Shown: positions 1 through 11,001, counted from the first letter of the stretch. The stretch is 64,000 nucleotides of DNA from Atrina japonica (GCA_030159075.1 BROG01000139.1:387501-451500), one strand, 5' to 3'. Notes: generated by a model not told the origin, from the letters alone. Numbers and translations: made by a program.

Positions 1-463
1 TGCCACCGCTGTAAAAAAGTAAATACGTACCATTGCAAGCATTTCAGCAGCAAAATTTGGTCAACTTTTGCTGTTTAATAAAAGCAGGCCCTTGAACACT
101 ATTTCAGCAAAAGAAATTAACTAGCCTGATTTACAAAGACTCGGCCAGTAGGAATTTGTCCATGTGTTTATGAGGGATACCCCCAGAAAAAACCAGAAAG
201 ACGTATCTTAAGTAATTTAAATATTCCGTATATCATGATACCTGGTATGTATTTTTTTGTAGGTAAGATGAGGACAATCGACAGGGACCTCTCAGCCTCA
301 TTTTCTATAGCCTGGCGAGGCAGAGTCTCGTGTATTCTTTTTTGACCTGGACGAGTTTCAGTCTTAGGTAATGTAGCGTAACGACATTAAAATTACATTG
401 GTAAGTAATCATTCCGACTTGTCAAAATACCTATGGGTCTTAATTGAAAAGTGACCAGAACCG
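1..463. other. Spacer without recognised feature
   Basis: AT-rich sequence with short open frames only. I see no repeat shared with the rest of the window, no exon and no RNA gene. Confidence 0.5.
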
Positions 464-698
464 CTGTATACATATACCTGGAAATTTTCACTGCTGTTTA
501 ATTTTCACCTTTTTTCGTTCTTAGATGAGAGGACAAATTTAAAATGAAAGTGAAATTTTCAAGCTATATGATTGATGCATGGGCATACATGCCATCTATG
601 AGACTATGGCAAGGTGGGCAAATTTAAGACGGGATGAAGATACTTTCTGTCTTAAAAGGGCAAAAATAACCGGGGCGAAAATTTTCCAGGTAAACAGT
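464..698 (+). repeat. Dispersed element with CTGGAAATTTTC ends, copy 1
   Basis: The left end reads CTGTATA...CCTGGAAATTTTCAC and the right end GCGAAAATTTTCCAGGTAAACAG, so the ends are inverted repeats. The interior (AAATTTAAAATGAAAGTG, ATGAGACTATGG) recurs at 23663-23973 and, reversed, at 5789-6006. There is no coding capacity. A non-autonomous DNA transposon is the likely class. Confidence 0.55.
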
Positions 699-1327
699 AA
701 TCATATAATGATCAAAAGGTTACTCTGCCCCGCTAAGATATGTGAAACTGATGATAGATGTATGTGAAATTTACGACTTTCTAATGATTATTTTGCATTT
801 ATGGTCTCCTGTATGCCTCATCATTTGATCATACCTTGACTTGGATAATCAACCCTGGTTACCCTGTAGTGATAAACAGACAAAACTAAATGTATTCTGA
901 TAGGTGTGTAATTGCCAGGAATGAAATAGACATGTACATATCTAACATATTGTTTTGTTTATGCGAATGTCAGTTTCAGAATCTGTTACTTAAAACAGTG
1001 ACCTACAGCCAAAGAAATCATTGACCAATAGCCAGCGAGTCTTACATAATTCTCACGTTATACAACACGCTATGGAGTGACAAACAGCTTTGTGTTTTAC
1101 CAGTAGATAAGATTTATATGCAGTTTATAGAACTTTAAAAGTGATTATAGTGGTGAAAAGTGTCCTTGTTAATAGAAATGACCAGTGGCCAGCGAGTCTT
1201 ATATAATTCGCACATCATAGGACATGAACAACAAACATTCATATGTAACTCACAGAACTACAACACTGATTATAGTGGTTAAAACTGTCCTAATTAAATT
1301 CATAAAATTTAATTCAACAGTCAATTT

Positions 1328-2245
1328 AACCGGTCACACCCAAACACAAAGATACACAGACAGACCAACACATAGACAGAAAAAGACATGGTACGACAAA
1401 GACATGGTACGACAAAGACAGAAAGACAAACACAGACAGACAAACATAGACAGTCAAACACAGAGAGAAAAATTACACAGACAAACACATGGTACGACAA
1501 AGACATGGTACGACAAACACAGAAAGACAAACACTGACAGAAAAACACTGACAGAAAAACACAGAGAGAAAAATTACACAGACAAACACATGGTATGACA
1601 AACACAGAAAGACAAACACAGACAGACAAATTACACAGACAAACACATGGTACGACAAACACAGAAAGACAAACACAGACAGAAAAATTACACAGACAAA
1701 CACATGGTACGACAAACACAGAAAGACAAATGGACAAACACTGACAGAAAAACACAGAGAGAAATTACACAGACAAACACATGGTACGACAAACACATGG
1801 TACGACAAACACATGGTACGACAAACACAGAAAGACAAACACTGACAGAAAAATTACACAGACAAACACATGGTACGACAAGCACAGAAAGACAAATGGA
1901 CAAACACTGACAGAAAAACACAGACAGAAAAATTACACAGACAAACACATGGTACAACAAACACATGGTACGACAAACACATCGTACGACAAACACAGAA
2001 AGACAAACACTGACAGAAAAACACAGACAGAAAAATTACACAGACAAACACATGGTACGACAAACACAGACAGACAAACACATGGCACGACAAACACAGA
2101 AAGACAAACACTGACAGAAAAACACAGACAGAAAAATTACACAGACAAACACATGGTACGACAAACACATGGTACGACAAACACAGAAAGACAAACACTG
2201 ACAGAAAAACACAGACAGAAAAATTACACAGACAAACACATGCAC
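1328..2245. repeat. Composite ACACAGACA minisatellite, about 0.9 kb
   Basis: Irregular tandem array built from short modules (ACACATGGTACGACAA, ACACAGAAAGACAA, ACTGACAGAAAA, AAATTACACAGACAA) reshuffled into units of roughly 55-100 bp. It is open in several frames on both strands because the sequence lacks TAG/TGA combinations; the predicted peptides are low-complexity. No gene is inferred. Confidence 0.9.
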
Positions 2246-2302
2246 AAAATGTGAGTCAAAACTGATATCAATAATAATTCAGGAATATATATTGATTACA
2301 AA

Positions 2303-2304
<2 letters not shown>

Positions 2305-2342
<38 letters not shown>
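2305..2342. repeat. (AT)n microsatellite
   Basis: Uninterrupted AT dinucleotides. The array sits where the left end of the adjoining foldback element should be, and probably replaced it. Confidence 0.9.
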
Positions 2343-2345
<3 letters not shown>

Positions 2346-2629
2346 AAAGACGCACAAGCTAAAAAATATAGAATTCCTATATATATTTAGTGAAATTGCT
2401 TGAAAAACCCAGTTTGGCAATTATTTACTTGCAGTTGGTTAATTCAACCTAACTATTTGTATATGCATACCACACTGAACCTGACCTTTATTTTCACAAA
2501 ATATATAGGAATATAAGATTTTTTTATTCCTGTGTATAGCTCTTATTTGTTATTGTACATCAAGTACAAGTAGTAGAAGTAGAAAAAAAGTTGAAATAAT
2601 TTGTTTTGTTTAACACAGCCAATGCCCCT
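2343..2629 (+). mobile_element. TTAA foldback MITE, left-truncated copy
   Basis: Shares the interior (GCTTGAAAAACCCAGTTTGG, CCTGACCTTTATTTTCACA, GCTCTTATTTGTTATTGTAC) and the right end (AACACAGCCAATGCCCCTT followed by TTAA at 2630) with the complete copies at 45916 and 52598. The left terminus is lost to an AT microsatellite. Confidence 0.75.
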
Positions 2630-3212
2630 TTAAACTAAGTCTGATTTAAGTTTTTGGAAAACTTATACATGCTAATGGTTTTGACTTTATGGTTTCACTA
2701 ATGCACAGCGAGTGCTGTCACTGTTGCTATGTAAAATGTGATGTTTTTGTTGCCAAGATACAATAAACAAAAGTATAAATGGTAATTGATCTCTCAATTT
2801 ATGAGGAAAAAAAGAAAAGAGAAGTCAACTGGATCCAGCATACATATCCAATGTGCAATTTTGAACAACCATTTTTTTAAATTTACGATTGTGTTAATGC
2901 CTAGCTATTGATGTCATTTTCTGTAGTCATGTAAACTTGGATATTTCGGTTGCCAAGTGACAATAAATAAACATAAAATGGTAAATAATTCAAGAATTTA
3001 TGGGGAGGGGGGGAAACCAGATCAAGATGTCACATGGATCTATGGAAATATCTTTGGTATATTTCTGGCATACATGTGTCAGTTTCCATTTCCTTCAAGG
3101 CTTGAGCAAACATTAATTGACAGTAAAAAGAACGTACTTTTAAAGGACATAATTTAAGAAACTTACAACAAAATTGTGTTTGTTTACAGTTCAACAAATT
3201 ATATCTTAATGG

Positions 3213-3345
3213 TTTGAATTTTGAATAGTGTTTTACGCCACACTCAACAATTTTTAAGTTACATGGTGGCATCCAGTTTTTAATGGTGGAGGAGAGAAAC
3301 CAGTTACAACTGTACCCAGGAAGAGACCACAGACATTCCACGAGT
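3213..3345 (-). mobile_element. tRNA-headed SINE (group 2), partial
   Basis: Tail half of the group-2 SINE: GTTTTACGCCACACTCAACA, ACATGGTGGCATCCAG, AATGGTGGAGGAGAG and AAGAGACCACAGAC. The tRNA-like head (TTCGAACC box and GAGAGAC block) is missing. It matches 22923, 24487, 53775 and 61850. Confidence 0.75.
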
Positions 3346-3442
3346 AACTTAATGGTTTGATAAAAAAGTTAAAGGCCATATGAAGGAATTTTGTTTCAAA
3401 ACCACCATTAATTAAGTTAATAAGCTTACATCTAGAATTTGA

Positions 3443-3635
3443 ATCCCAAGGTCAAGGTTAAAATGGAAAGTCAAGGTCAACTGCTGCCATCATGTTTTAT
3501 GTGAAGTTACAACATGATACGCTAAACCAGGTTTCTAAAAATAGATCTAAACAAAATAGTTTAACCAAATTGATGTCACAGACTCATGAATAAACATACA
3601 GATAGATGGACAGACATCTCAATTTATAGACTTGA
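3443..3635 (+). repeat. AAGGTCA-rich dispersed repeat with GATA/GACA tail, copy 1
   Basis: Carries CAAGGTCAAGG and GTCAAGGTCAA near its start, CATGTTTTATGTGAAG in the middle, and ends with CAGATAGATGGACAGACA. The same order occurs at 39690-39905 and 50345-50475. AAGGTCA is the half-site of several orphan nuclear receptors, but no function is implied here. Confidence 0.6.
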
Positions 3636-3835
3636 ATTTGCTGTACAATACGGCCAGAATATATATATATATATATAGATTTGCTTCAGATGTTACATTG
3701 ATTTAAAATTATAACCAGTATTTATCAAAGCTGTGCTCCATTTCACATACAAAAGACTGCAGCCTTCGGAAGACATAATGAAATTCCTTAAGTGCCATCT
3801 CCGGAAAACTTAATGATAGTATTTCCTATATTCCA

Positions 3836-4006
3836 TTATATCAATTGTGGTTGTCCAGAGGAAATCAGACTGATAATGGCAGCTACTAAAAGAAATGTCC
3901 GCACAAAAGGATAGTCCTTGACTACTTCTTTGACTTCTGCCACAATCACATCTACAAGCGACTTTTCAGTTTGTTTTTCAAAGCACCAAAGAAAGTCATT
4001 AAGAGA
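3836..4006 (-). CDS. Orphan open frame, possible terminal exon with a membrane segment
   Basis: A 56-codon stop-bounded frame without Met start. It carries a charged helix (KSLVDVIVAEVKEVVKDY) followed by a hydrophobic segment (FVRTFLLVAAIISLISSG) and ends QPQLI-stop. It reads like a juxtamembrane plus transmembrane tail and is not in a recognised repeat. No good acceptor places it in phase with the F-BAR gene (which needs one base of a split codon), so I do not join them. It may be a last exon of another transcript or a chance frame. Confidence 0.2.
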   Translation of the reverse strand, partial: SLNDFLWCFEKQTEKSLVDVIVAEVKEVVKDYPFVRTFLLVAAIISLISSGQPQLI

Positions 4007-4203
4007 TTAATTTGGTTTCATTTCGCAAACCTTTTATTTCTAATCTCTGAAGTGAAATATACATATGTGACTAGAAGACTATCTTTCTAAATTTTGGTAG
4101 ATTAGTCCATTTACACAGAAATGGCGGTGAACAAAATATCAATTTTTGGATAAAATATTCTGTCGTAATTCCATTTTTTTTTCAAAATTTTACTGTCATA
4201 ATA

Positions 4204-4382
4204 CAGTAAATCTTGCTATAGTGACCACCTCTATATAAGGATTACCTGTTTATAAAGGCCAGTTTTTTCAAGTCCCTTGACTGCATACTTCAACTAAATT
4301 GAACCTGTGTATAACGGTCACCTGCACATAAAGGTCAATATTTTCTGGTCCCTTGGGTGGCCCCTAAATACAGGTTTCACTG
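4204..4382 (+). mobile_element. CAGT-end MITE family A, copy 1
   Basis: Starts TA-CAGTAAATCTTGC, runs through CCACCTCTATATAAGGAT and GTCCCTTGGGTGGCCCC, and ends CAGGTTTCACTG. The right TA is mutated to CA. About 179 bp like the other family A copies. The CAGT ends with TA duplications suggest a pogo/Tigger-type origin (inference). Confidence 0.8.
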
Positions 4383-5439
4383 CAGGTTTCTTTTCTTTAA
4401 CCCCTTCAACCCTATAGACCACAATGGACTGGTCTTAAACTATAAAAAAGATTATACCATTTAGATACTTAGGTGAAAGGGTTTTCATTGGAAAGATTGG
4501 ATATTATATGCACTAACAATAAAATGAGTCCATTTTTCAATATTGCTAAAAATTGGTTTGACATATTGCAAATTTTTGAAAAACAACAATTAACAAAGGA
4601 ATAAAATGCTCTTACATCACTCTGAATGGATTTTAGTCCAGCAACGAAAAAATATTGAATTTGCAAAACTTTGGGAAAATTTATAGTGTTTTTGTATTCT
4701 GCAATGCCATAAATTTACATAAATGCACAGTTTAGCGACATGGATCACAGTACATGAAATTAAGTAATGTTACTATAAAAATTGAAAAATTCCATTTGGA
4801 TTTAAGTTGTCACTTTATGAAAAAAAACATCTAGGGCCCATTTTACGAAAGGTCGTAAGTCCTAAATCCTAAGTCTTAGTCCTAATGGTCATGGGGCTGA
4901 CCGATTCATTATAAATAAAATGTCTGTGTTGCACTGTTGTCCTATCAACCATTTTCATGTAGGCCCTACAGGGGTTACAATGGAACAGACCTAGCCCAAA
5001 CATATAGGAGGATCTAGGCTTTTGAACTGACATATCCAACTGCCCTTTTGTCAATCCAAATAAACAAACAATGCATCTTTCATATAATGAGTAAAATTAG
5101 ATCATAACATTGTTTTTCTCTCAATAAAGTTGCAATAAAATGGTGAAAATCTCCCCTTTGCTGCTTTGGGAAGTTTGGCTTTTCACTCAGAGGGAGACAG
5201 GTCCTAGCCTATGAGTATAAATAGATAGTCCTTTCAGTTACAGATGGGGTTGTCCAACAAGAGAAAACTAAAAATCTACCATAAGTTTCGGCAAAAATAA
5301 AATTCTGATCTTACACATTACAGACCGTGAAAAAACACTCTCAAGATACTATTTACCGAAACTGACGACAAATCATCAGTTTGTTTTTTAGCAGAACTTA
5401 AAAAAAACGTTGTGCATAGCCACGGAGGATTTGCTAATT

Positions 5440-5700
5440 TTAAATGGTGTTTTAATCAATACACACTACAATTACCAACTTTTCAGCTAAATGATAGCCA
5501 GTGGCAAGTTTTCAATGGTGTAAAGATAACCTTGTTTCAATGTACACAGGAAGAAATCACCAACCATTAACAAGTAAATTGGCAAACTCCCTCCAAAATA
5601 AAATCGGCGGGACTCAAACCCACGTAGACTAAGAAGTCGAGAGACATCATGATTTAAAGCGTGATGCTATAATCTTTCTGCTATGGATTGCTTCAGCTTC
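5440..5700 (-). mobile_element. tRNA-headed SINE (group 2), diverged full-length copy
   Basis: Reads from the tail (AATGGTGTTTTAATC, ACTTTTCAGCTAAATG) through AAGTAAATTGGCAAAC to the tRNA-like head in reverse (GGCGGGACTCAAACCC, GAGAGACATCATGATT, AAAGCGTGATGCTATAATC). Old copy, many substitutions. Confidence 0.65.
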
Positions 5701-5788
5701 AACAAAAGCATGCTGAAGGTTTCTTGAGTGATTGACCTAAAGGTCAATTACATACTACGATTACAGCTGAAAAATACTGTATTGCAAT

Positions 5789-6006
5789 ACAGTACTGTAA
5801 ACCTGAAAATTTTCACCCTTGTTCGACAGAAAACATATTTGCCCCATCTTGAATTCATCCCGAAACCCCAGTCTCATGGCTGACATGTATATCCATGCTT
5901 CAATTATTTAGCTTGAAAATTTCACTTCGATTTTAAATTCACCTCCCTTTATACTCTGGAAAAAAATGGCAAAAATTAAACAGGAATGAAAATTTGCATG
6001 TGTACA
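5789..6006 (-). repeat. Dispersed element with CTGGAAATTTTC ends, copy 2
   Basis: Ends ACTGTAAACCTGAAAATTTTC and GAAAATTTGCATGTGTACAG are imperfect inverted repeats. The interior (CCAGTCTCATGGCTGACATG, TAGCTTGAAAATTTCAC) is the reverse complement of the copy at 464-698. Confidence 0.55.
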
Positions 6007-6297
6007 GGATTTATTTCATACATGCACCGGTACCTGAAAAACTGTTTGTGGGTTTGAATGTTGATAAATGTAAGAAATCTCATGCTCGGAGACAGTTTTA
6101 ATTGTAGTAAAATGGTTTAGAGTTATTCAACCAAATTTTCCCAAAACATAACGTTGACAGCATCTCACATTGCTGTAATTCTTAGCATCGGAGATTTATT
6201 GTATTTTGATTGTATTTTTTTTCCGAGATTAATTCACATGGGATGCAAATAAATGAAATGCCTGATGATCTAGATCTCATAATCATATCATATTTAC

Positions 6298-6316
6298 GAA
6301 AAAAAAAAAAAAAAAA
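6298..6316. repeat. Poly(A) tract
   Basis: A run of 18-19 A. No SINE or retrogene body is recognised next to it. Confidence 0.8.
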
Positions 6317-6769
6317 TTCAAAGGTGATGAAAAATATAGGTCAATTTAGTTGCTGAAGCAGACAGTTTATTTGGAATCATCTTAGATGTAGATATCATTT
6401 TGATTCCCACGAGACATGATGTTGCTAATTTCATCATGACCTCTTTACTAACAGAAGATCATTTTTTTGTACTGAGACAAAGTCTTGCATCATTGGTTTG
6501 CCTAAGCCAGACTCAATATAGTAAGGAATATATGGTAAAATAAACTATGGAATAGAAAAGACATATGTTAACTTTCATTTATCCATCCATTCATACTCCT
6601 TTTTCTTAATAAAACTTCAATATTATGTCATAAATTTTCTCTTTGTTTTAAAAATAACTTTATTGAGATGTAGGCTCTTGTGGGCTTTGTTGTTTCAGCT
6701 TGATTTCCATGTGTGGGAAGATGTTAATATCATGAAGCTAATGGCACAATGATTCTCTCTCTCTCACAC

Positions 6770-7722
6770 ATCACTGTGATAGAATATACTGATATTACAA
6801 AGTGTGTAATCATGATAAAACATTGACACTATAAAATGTCTAAACATGAAAGAATATATTGACATTATAAAATGTCTCATAGTGGTAAAAAATATTGACA
6901 TTATGAAGTGTTTCACTGTGATAGAACACTGACACCATGAAGTGACTCACAAATATCAAATAGAAATATTGACATTATAAAGTTCTAACCATGATAAAAC
7001 ATACTGACATTATAAAGTGTCTTGACTTGATAAAATATACTGACTGAATGTCTTAGACATGATCAAATGTACTGACATTATAAAGTGTCTTAACATGAAA
7101 AAAAACATACTGACATTATAGAATGTCTTAGACATGATAAAATGTACTGACATTATAAAGTGCCTAACCATGAGCATATTGACATCATAGAATGTCTCAT
7201 CATGTGTCTCATCATGATACAGGTAAACATACTGACATTAGAGAATGTCTTAGACATGATCAAATGTACTGACATTATAAAGTGTCTAACTATAAGCATA
7301 CTGACATTATAGTGTCTTAGACATGATAAAATGTATTGACATTATAAAGTTTCTCAACATGATACCAGTACAACATACTGACATTATAGAATGTCTTATA
7401 TAAATGGTAAAATGTACTGACATTATAAAGTGTCTCACCATGATAAAACATGTTGACATTATAGAATGCCTTAGACATGATAAAATGCACTGACATTATA
7501 AAGTATCTCACCATGATAAAACATATTGACATTGTAGAATGTCTTAGACATGATAAAATATACTGACATTATAAAGTGTCTTAACATGATAAAACATACT
7601 GACATTATAATGTGTCTCATTGTGATACAACATTGAGACCATGAAGTGTCTTACAATGATTATATATAAATATAATGACATCATAAAGTGTCTTACCATG
7701 ATAAAATGTACTGACATTATAG
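6770..7722. repeat. 36-bp satellite in F-BAR gene intron
   Basis: About 26 degenerate units of the type TGACATTATAAAGTGTCT + TAACATGATAAAACATAC (36 bp). Two variants, one with AAAGTGTCT and one with GAATGTCTTAGACATGAT, tend to alternate, suggesting a 72-bp higher-order unit. The array ends about 24 bp before the donor of exon 8 (in gene direction it begins just after the donor). Confidence 0.9.
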
Positions 7723-7745
7723 AGTGATTAGAAGTTGCAACGTAC

Positions 7746-7897
7746 CTTTGACATATATTCATCAGCGAGTGTATCACATCTTGATTCTGTTTTATATAAC
7801 ATGTTAATTCTGAGGCATCTTTCTGTAAAAAATGTCTTTTCTCCTGAAGAGCTAGCTCTGTATATCGGTCTATGATTAGCTGGTTGTTCATGGACAC
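7746..7897 (-). CDS. F-BAR gene, exon 8 (coiled coil after F-BAR)
   Basis: A 152-nt exon: acceptor CTGCTTCTAG, 50 codons, then AG and donor GTACGT. It encodes VSM, NNQLIIDRYTELALQEKRHF, and a charged helical stretch ending SLMNICQ, with an Arg codon split across the next junction. Phase 0 at the start is compatible with exon 7. The heptad-like spacing suits the coiled coil that follows the F-BAR in FES/FER and others, but the sequence is not diagnostic. A TTAA foldback element begins 18 bp upstream of the acceptor AG, and a 36-bp satellite begins about 24 bp beyond the donor. The next exon, starting with one base of the Arg codon, was not found between here and position 1. Confidence 0.7.
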
Positions 7898-7919
7898 CTA
7901 GAAGCAGATGAAAATTTAA

Positions 7920-8190
7920 AGGGGCATAAGCTGTGTTTTTATCAAAAATTTAATTTTCCTTTCTACTCCTTAGATTGATATAAAATAACAAAAAAGAGAT
8001 ATACAGACATAAAATATCTTAAATTCTTATATACTTTGTGAAAATTGCTTGAGAAATACAGGTTTGGGACTTGTACCTGACCATATTTTCACAAAAATAT
8101 ATAGGAATATGCGATTTTTTATGCCTGTGTTTAGCTCTTATTTGTTACTGTACATCAAGTACAAGTAGTAAAAGTAGAAAAAAATGAAAT
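7920..8190 (+). mobile_element. TTAA foldback MITE, right-truncated copy next to exon 8
   Basis: TTAA at 7916-7919 is followed by AGGGGCATAAGCTGTG, ATACAGACATAAAAT, AAAATTGCTTGAGAAA and GCTCTTATTTGTTACTGTAC. The central loop is shortened, and the last about 30 bp including the right terminus are absent. It starts 18 bp upstream of the exon 8 acceptor. Confidence 0.8.
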
Positions 8191-8208
8191 ATTACTCCTC
8201 CATGGCAC

Positions 8209-8298
8209 CTGATACCACTTCTGGATTTCCACCTCTGCACTTCCAGAGGTTTGTGTTTGTCCAATATTCAACAGATTTGTATCTGTATCCTGGACATT
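8209..8298 (-). CDS. Candidate additional or cassette exon of the F-BAR gene
   Basis: Between a possible acceptor (ATAAATCTTCAG) and a possible donor (CAG|GTGCCA) lie exactly 30 codons without a stop, starting NVQDTDTNLLNIGQTQTSGS and ending VEIQKWYQ. Both ends are phase 0, so it could be inserted between exon 7 and exon 8 without disturbing the frame. Against it: the polypyrimidine tract is poor, the donor is weak (GTGCCA), and the peptide matches no family I know. The open frame continues on both sides, so the exon limits are a guess. Its 3' flank is the truncated end of a foldback transposon. Confidence 0.3.
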
Positions 8299-9003
8299 CT
8301 GAAGATTTATACTTTGGTATTTGAGATTTTTACATTCAAGATACCCAGAAAATGACCAACTATTCAATCACGAAAACAAGCATTCTGAGAACATTGATGA
8401 ATCAATTCGTGTCCCCTTTTTATAAAACCATATCTAAATGAATGATGAGCAACTGCGAAAATGATTACATAATTCCGGCTGTATATAAACGAGGGACAAA
8501 AGATTGTTATGAGTTATGAAATACGACAAGGCAAGGATATTTCCGTAACCCTCCATAGGTGTTTACCGATAATTTTGACTAGTTGATTGGCTGTTTAGCC
8601 TGACGGTCTACCAACAGCAATATATCAAGCACATATTTACTAAACACAGAAAATGCATATGTTCACCATACATAAACAAAGCTATACAAACAATATATTT
8701 CAGATAAAACGATGCTAAAAATACTGTTTTTATTTTTTTCCCTTCCAGGGTTCAGAATGATTTTGTACTTCGGATCTCAATTTTTTACAGTCTCTGCAAA
8801 TCAAAATCAGCGTAAGAATTTTTGTAACGTTACTCTTTTGTTAGTGGAGGTAATAAAATCATACCGGTACCTATCTGTCGAGGGTTCAACAACCTTCAAA
8901 TCAAACTTGCATTGTGGTGCACAATTTTTTTCTTTTCATGTATAATCTTTTTATATACAGTATACATGTATATTTATTTGTTCTATTACCATGCTGTATG
9001 TAG

Positions 9004-9195
9004 TTTTCGCCCCTGGTTATTTTCGCCGTTTTGAAAAAAAAAACAACAACAAATTCAATCTTTCTTAAACTCGCCCTAATTCACCATAATCTCATGGGTG
9101 GCACGTTTGTACATCATTCAGTTAGCTTGAAAAGTTCACATTCATTTTGAATTCCCCTCTCATCTACATGTCAAGGTGAAAATGGCGAAAAATGA
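9004..9195. repeat. Diverged dispersed element related to the CTGGAAATTTTC group
   Basis: TTTTCGCCCCTGGTTATTTTC at the left and AAGGTGAAAATGGCGAAAA at the right, with TCATGGGTGGCACG and TTAGCTTGAAAAGTTCACAT between them, resemble the copies at 464 and 5789. Homology is partial. Confidence 0.35.
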
Positions 9196-9411
9196 GATTC
9201 TCAACCTAGCACCTACCAAATTTGAAAGAGTTGGTCTGGTGGATTTTGAAATGAAAATTAAAAATGTTCAAAGGTTCAAAGGTTCACACATAGCACGTGT
9301 AAATTGATGCATGGCAAAGCCAGTGTTGACAACGATTTTCAAGGGGTGACAATTTCCACTACCACCCTCAAAGGAATGTTATATTTATCATATTTTACCG
9401 AAATATATATA

Positions 9412-10063
9412 CAGTAGAACTTCGATGAGTTGAAGTTCAAGGGACCATCTAGAAAAGTTCGAAACATTAGGACTTTGACTCATGGATGGTAACTGACAAC
9501 CATAGGTGTTTTCAGTTTCAGAGGTTCTATAAGGTGCATAAGACTGCTGTGAAACCATTTAAGACATACAGTAAAACCTGCTATAGTGGCCACCTCTGTA
9601 TAAGGATTACCTGTCTATAAAGGCCAGTTTTTCAAGTCCCTTGACTGCGTACTTCAACTGAATTGAACCTGTGTATAAGGGTCACCTGCACATAAAGGCC
9701 AATATTTTCTGGTCCCTTGGGTGGCCCCTATATACAGGTTTTACTGTATACCATTATTATATATAATAATTAGTGTTAAATTGAACTTAATTTTTATGAA
9801 ATTAAAACAGGAGAAGAATTATCATGGGGCAATTTCGTACGCATGTACATTTTGACTTTGAATTATATATAGAAATTTTCGATGTTTTTAGAAAAATGGG
9901 CCCACAAATTTATTTGGAATATCGAGAAATTCGACTCATAAAAATTTGAATTATAAAATGTGTATAAGTGGCGTTACATAACAAAACATTTCGGGACTTT
10001 ATCAATAGTTCGAAACATCGAGAAATTCGACTCATTGAAGTTTGACTCATCAAAGTTCCACTG
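9412..10063 (+). mobile_element. CAGT-end MITE (474 bp without insert), host of a nested MITE
   Basis: Left end TA-CAGTAGAACTTCGATGAG and right end TCATCAAAGTTCCACTG-TA are inverted repeats with TA on both sides. The interior has repeated words GAGAAATTCGACTCAT. A family A copy sits inside at 9569-9746, so the host is older. No transposase frame. Confidence 0.75.
9569..9746 (+). mobile_element. CAGT-end MITE family A, nested copy
   Basis: 178 bp from CAGTAAAACCTG to CAGGTTTTACTG, flanked by TA at 9567-9568 and 9747-9748. Contains GGATTACCTGTCTATAAAGG and GTCCCTTGGGTGGCCCC. One of the best-preserved copies. Confidence 0.9.
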
Positions 10064-10078
10064 TATATATATACAATA

Positions 10079-10200
10079 CAGTAGAATCTCGTTATCTTGA
10101 TATTCAAGGATTCACCTTTATTAGATCGAGATATCTGGAATTCGAGGTAATTGAAATTTTAACTAACAAATTTATCCATCTATAAAAAAAAAAAGACCGA
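10079..10200 (+). mobile_element. Left end of another CAGT-end element
   Basis: TA then CAGTAGAATCTCGTTATCTT and GATCGAGATATCTGGAATTC. The right end was not found; the following AT microsatellites may have destroyed it. Confidence 0.5.
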
Positions 10201-10257
10201 CCATTCAACTTTGACATAACCAAAATTTTGAATCAACCAATTTTAAGATTTCTCTTT

Positions 10258-10265
10258 ATGTATAT

Positions 10266-10361
<96 letters not shown>

Positions 10362-10362
10362 T
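10258..10362. repeat. (AT)n/(AC)n microsatellite
   Basis: Long TA run interrupted by ACATG twice and ending in an AC run. Confidence 0.9.
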
Positions 10363-10508
10363 GTAAGACCTCTTTATGAGACCCCCATTTTATTCACTTA
10401 ACGCCACAATTTTTTAAAATCCCCCTTTTCAATTTCACCTACAATTTCATTTAAGATTTCCCTCAACCTATTGCCAAACACCTTTTTTTAATACCAAATA
10501 TTGGCTAG

Positions 10509-10522
10509 ACATACATACATAC

Positions 10523-10590
<68 letters not shown>
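10509..10590. repeat. (ACAT)n/(AT)n microsatellite
   Basis: ACAT tetramers pass into a long AT run with one GTAT interruption. Confidence 0.9.
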
Positions 10591-10591
<1 letters not shown>

Positions 10592-10918
10592 CCTAAATCA
10601 AGCAATGTTTACAATATGATATAGAATTCTCCTATAATGCTACTTTAGTTACAGACAATTATAATAAAAACCACTTCTCTCCCTAACAAGCACCTGCTGT
10701 TTTATGTCGTCTGTGATAAAACCCACAAACTAGTTTACTACTTACAAAATAAATACCAAGAATCTAAACATAACGTTACATTTCTTTTGATTTGTTGATT
10801 TTGTTTGTGTACATAAGAAAACGGTTCTTTGGTGCCAACATTTTGGAATCTGTAAAACTTTGGTAAAGGTCCTGTAAAAAGGAACTGGATTAAAAGACAG
10901 GTTCTCAAGAAGAATTAA

Positions 10919-11001
10919 TTCATCAACCCCTAAAAAACAATGGACTCTTCTGTAAATCAATGACTTAGACCAGTCCAAATGTGTCTTTAGGGATACATGG
11001 T
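10919..11001 (-). mobile_element. 83-bp TTAA mini-MITE, copy 1
   Basis: TTAA at 10915-10918 and 11002-11005 flank an 83-bp body whose ends TTCATCAACCCCTAA and TTAGGGATACATGG are imperfect inverted repeats. Interior: AACAATGGACTCTTCTGTAA and CAGTCCAAATGTGTC. Copies with the same size at 17258 and 57364, 78 bp at 23703. Confidence 0.8.

Noticed and set aside
1224..2254. Overlapping frames on both strands of the ACACAGACA minisatellite
   Set aside because: All follow from the repeat composition; no start context or family similarity.
6770..7722. CRISPR-like array of 36-bp repeats
   Set aside because: Units are contiguous without unique spacers, diverged, and in a eukaryotic intron.
3836..7745. 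Joining the 3836-4006 frame as the last exon of the F-BAR gene
   Set aside because: Exon 8 ends with two bases of a codon, and no acceptor in the 3836-4006 region supplies the needed phase.
10742..10978. 78-codon minus-strand frame
   Set aside because: Half of it is the 83-bp mini-MITE.
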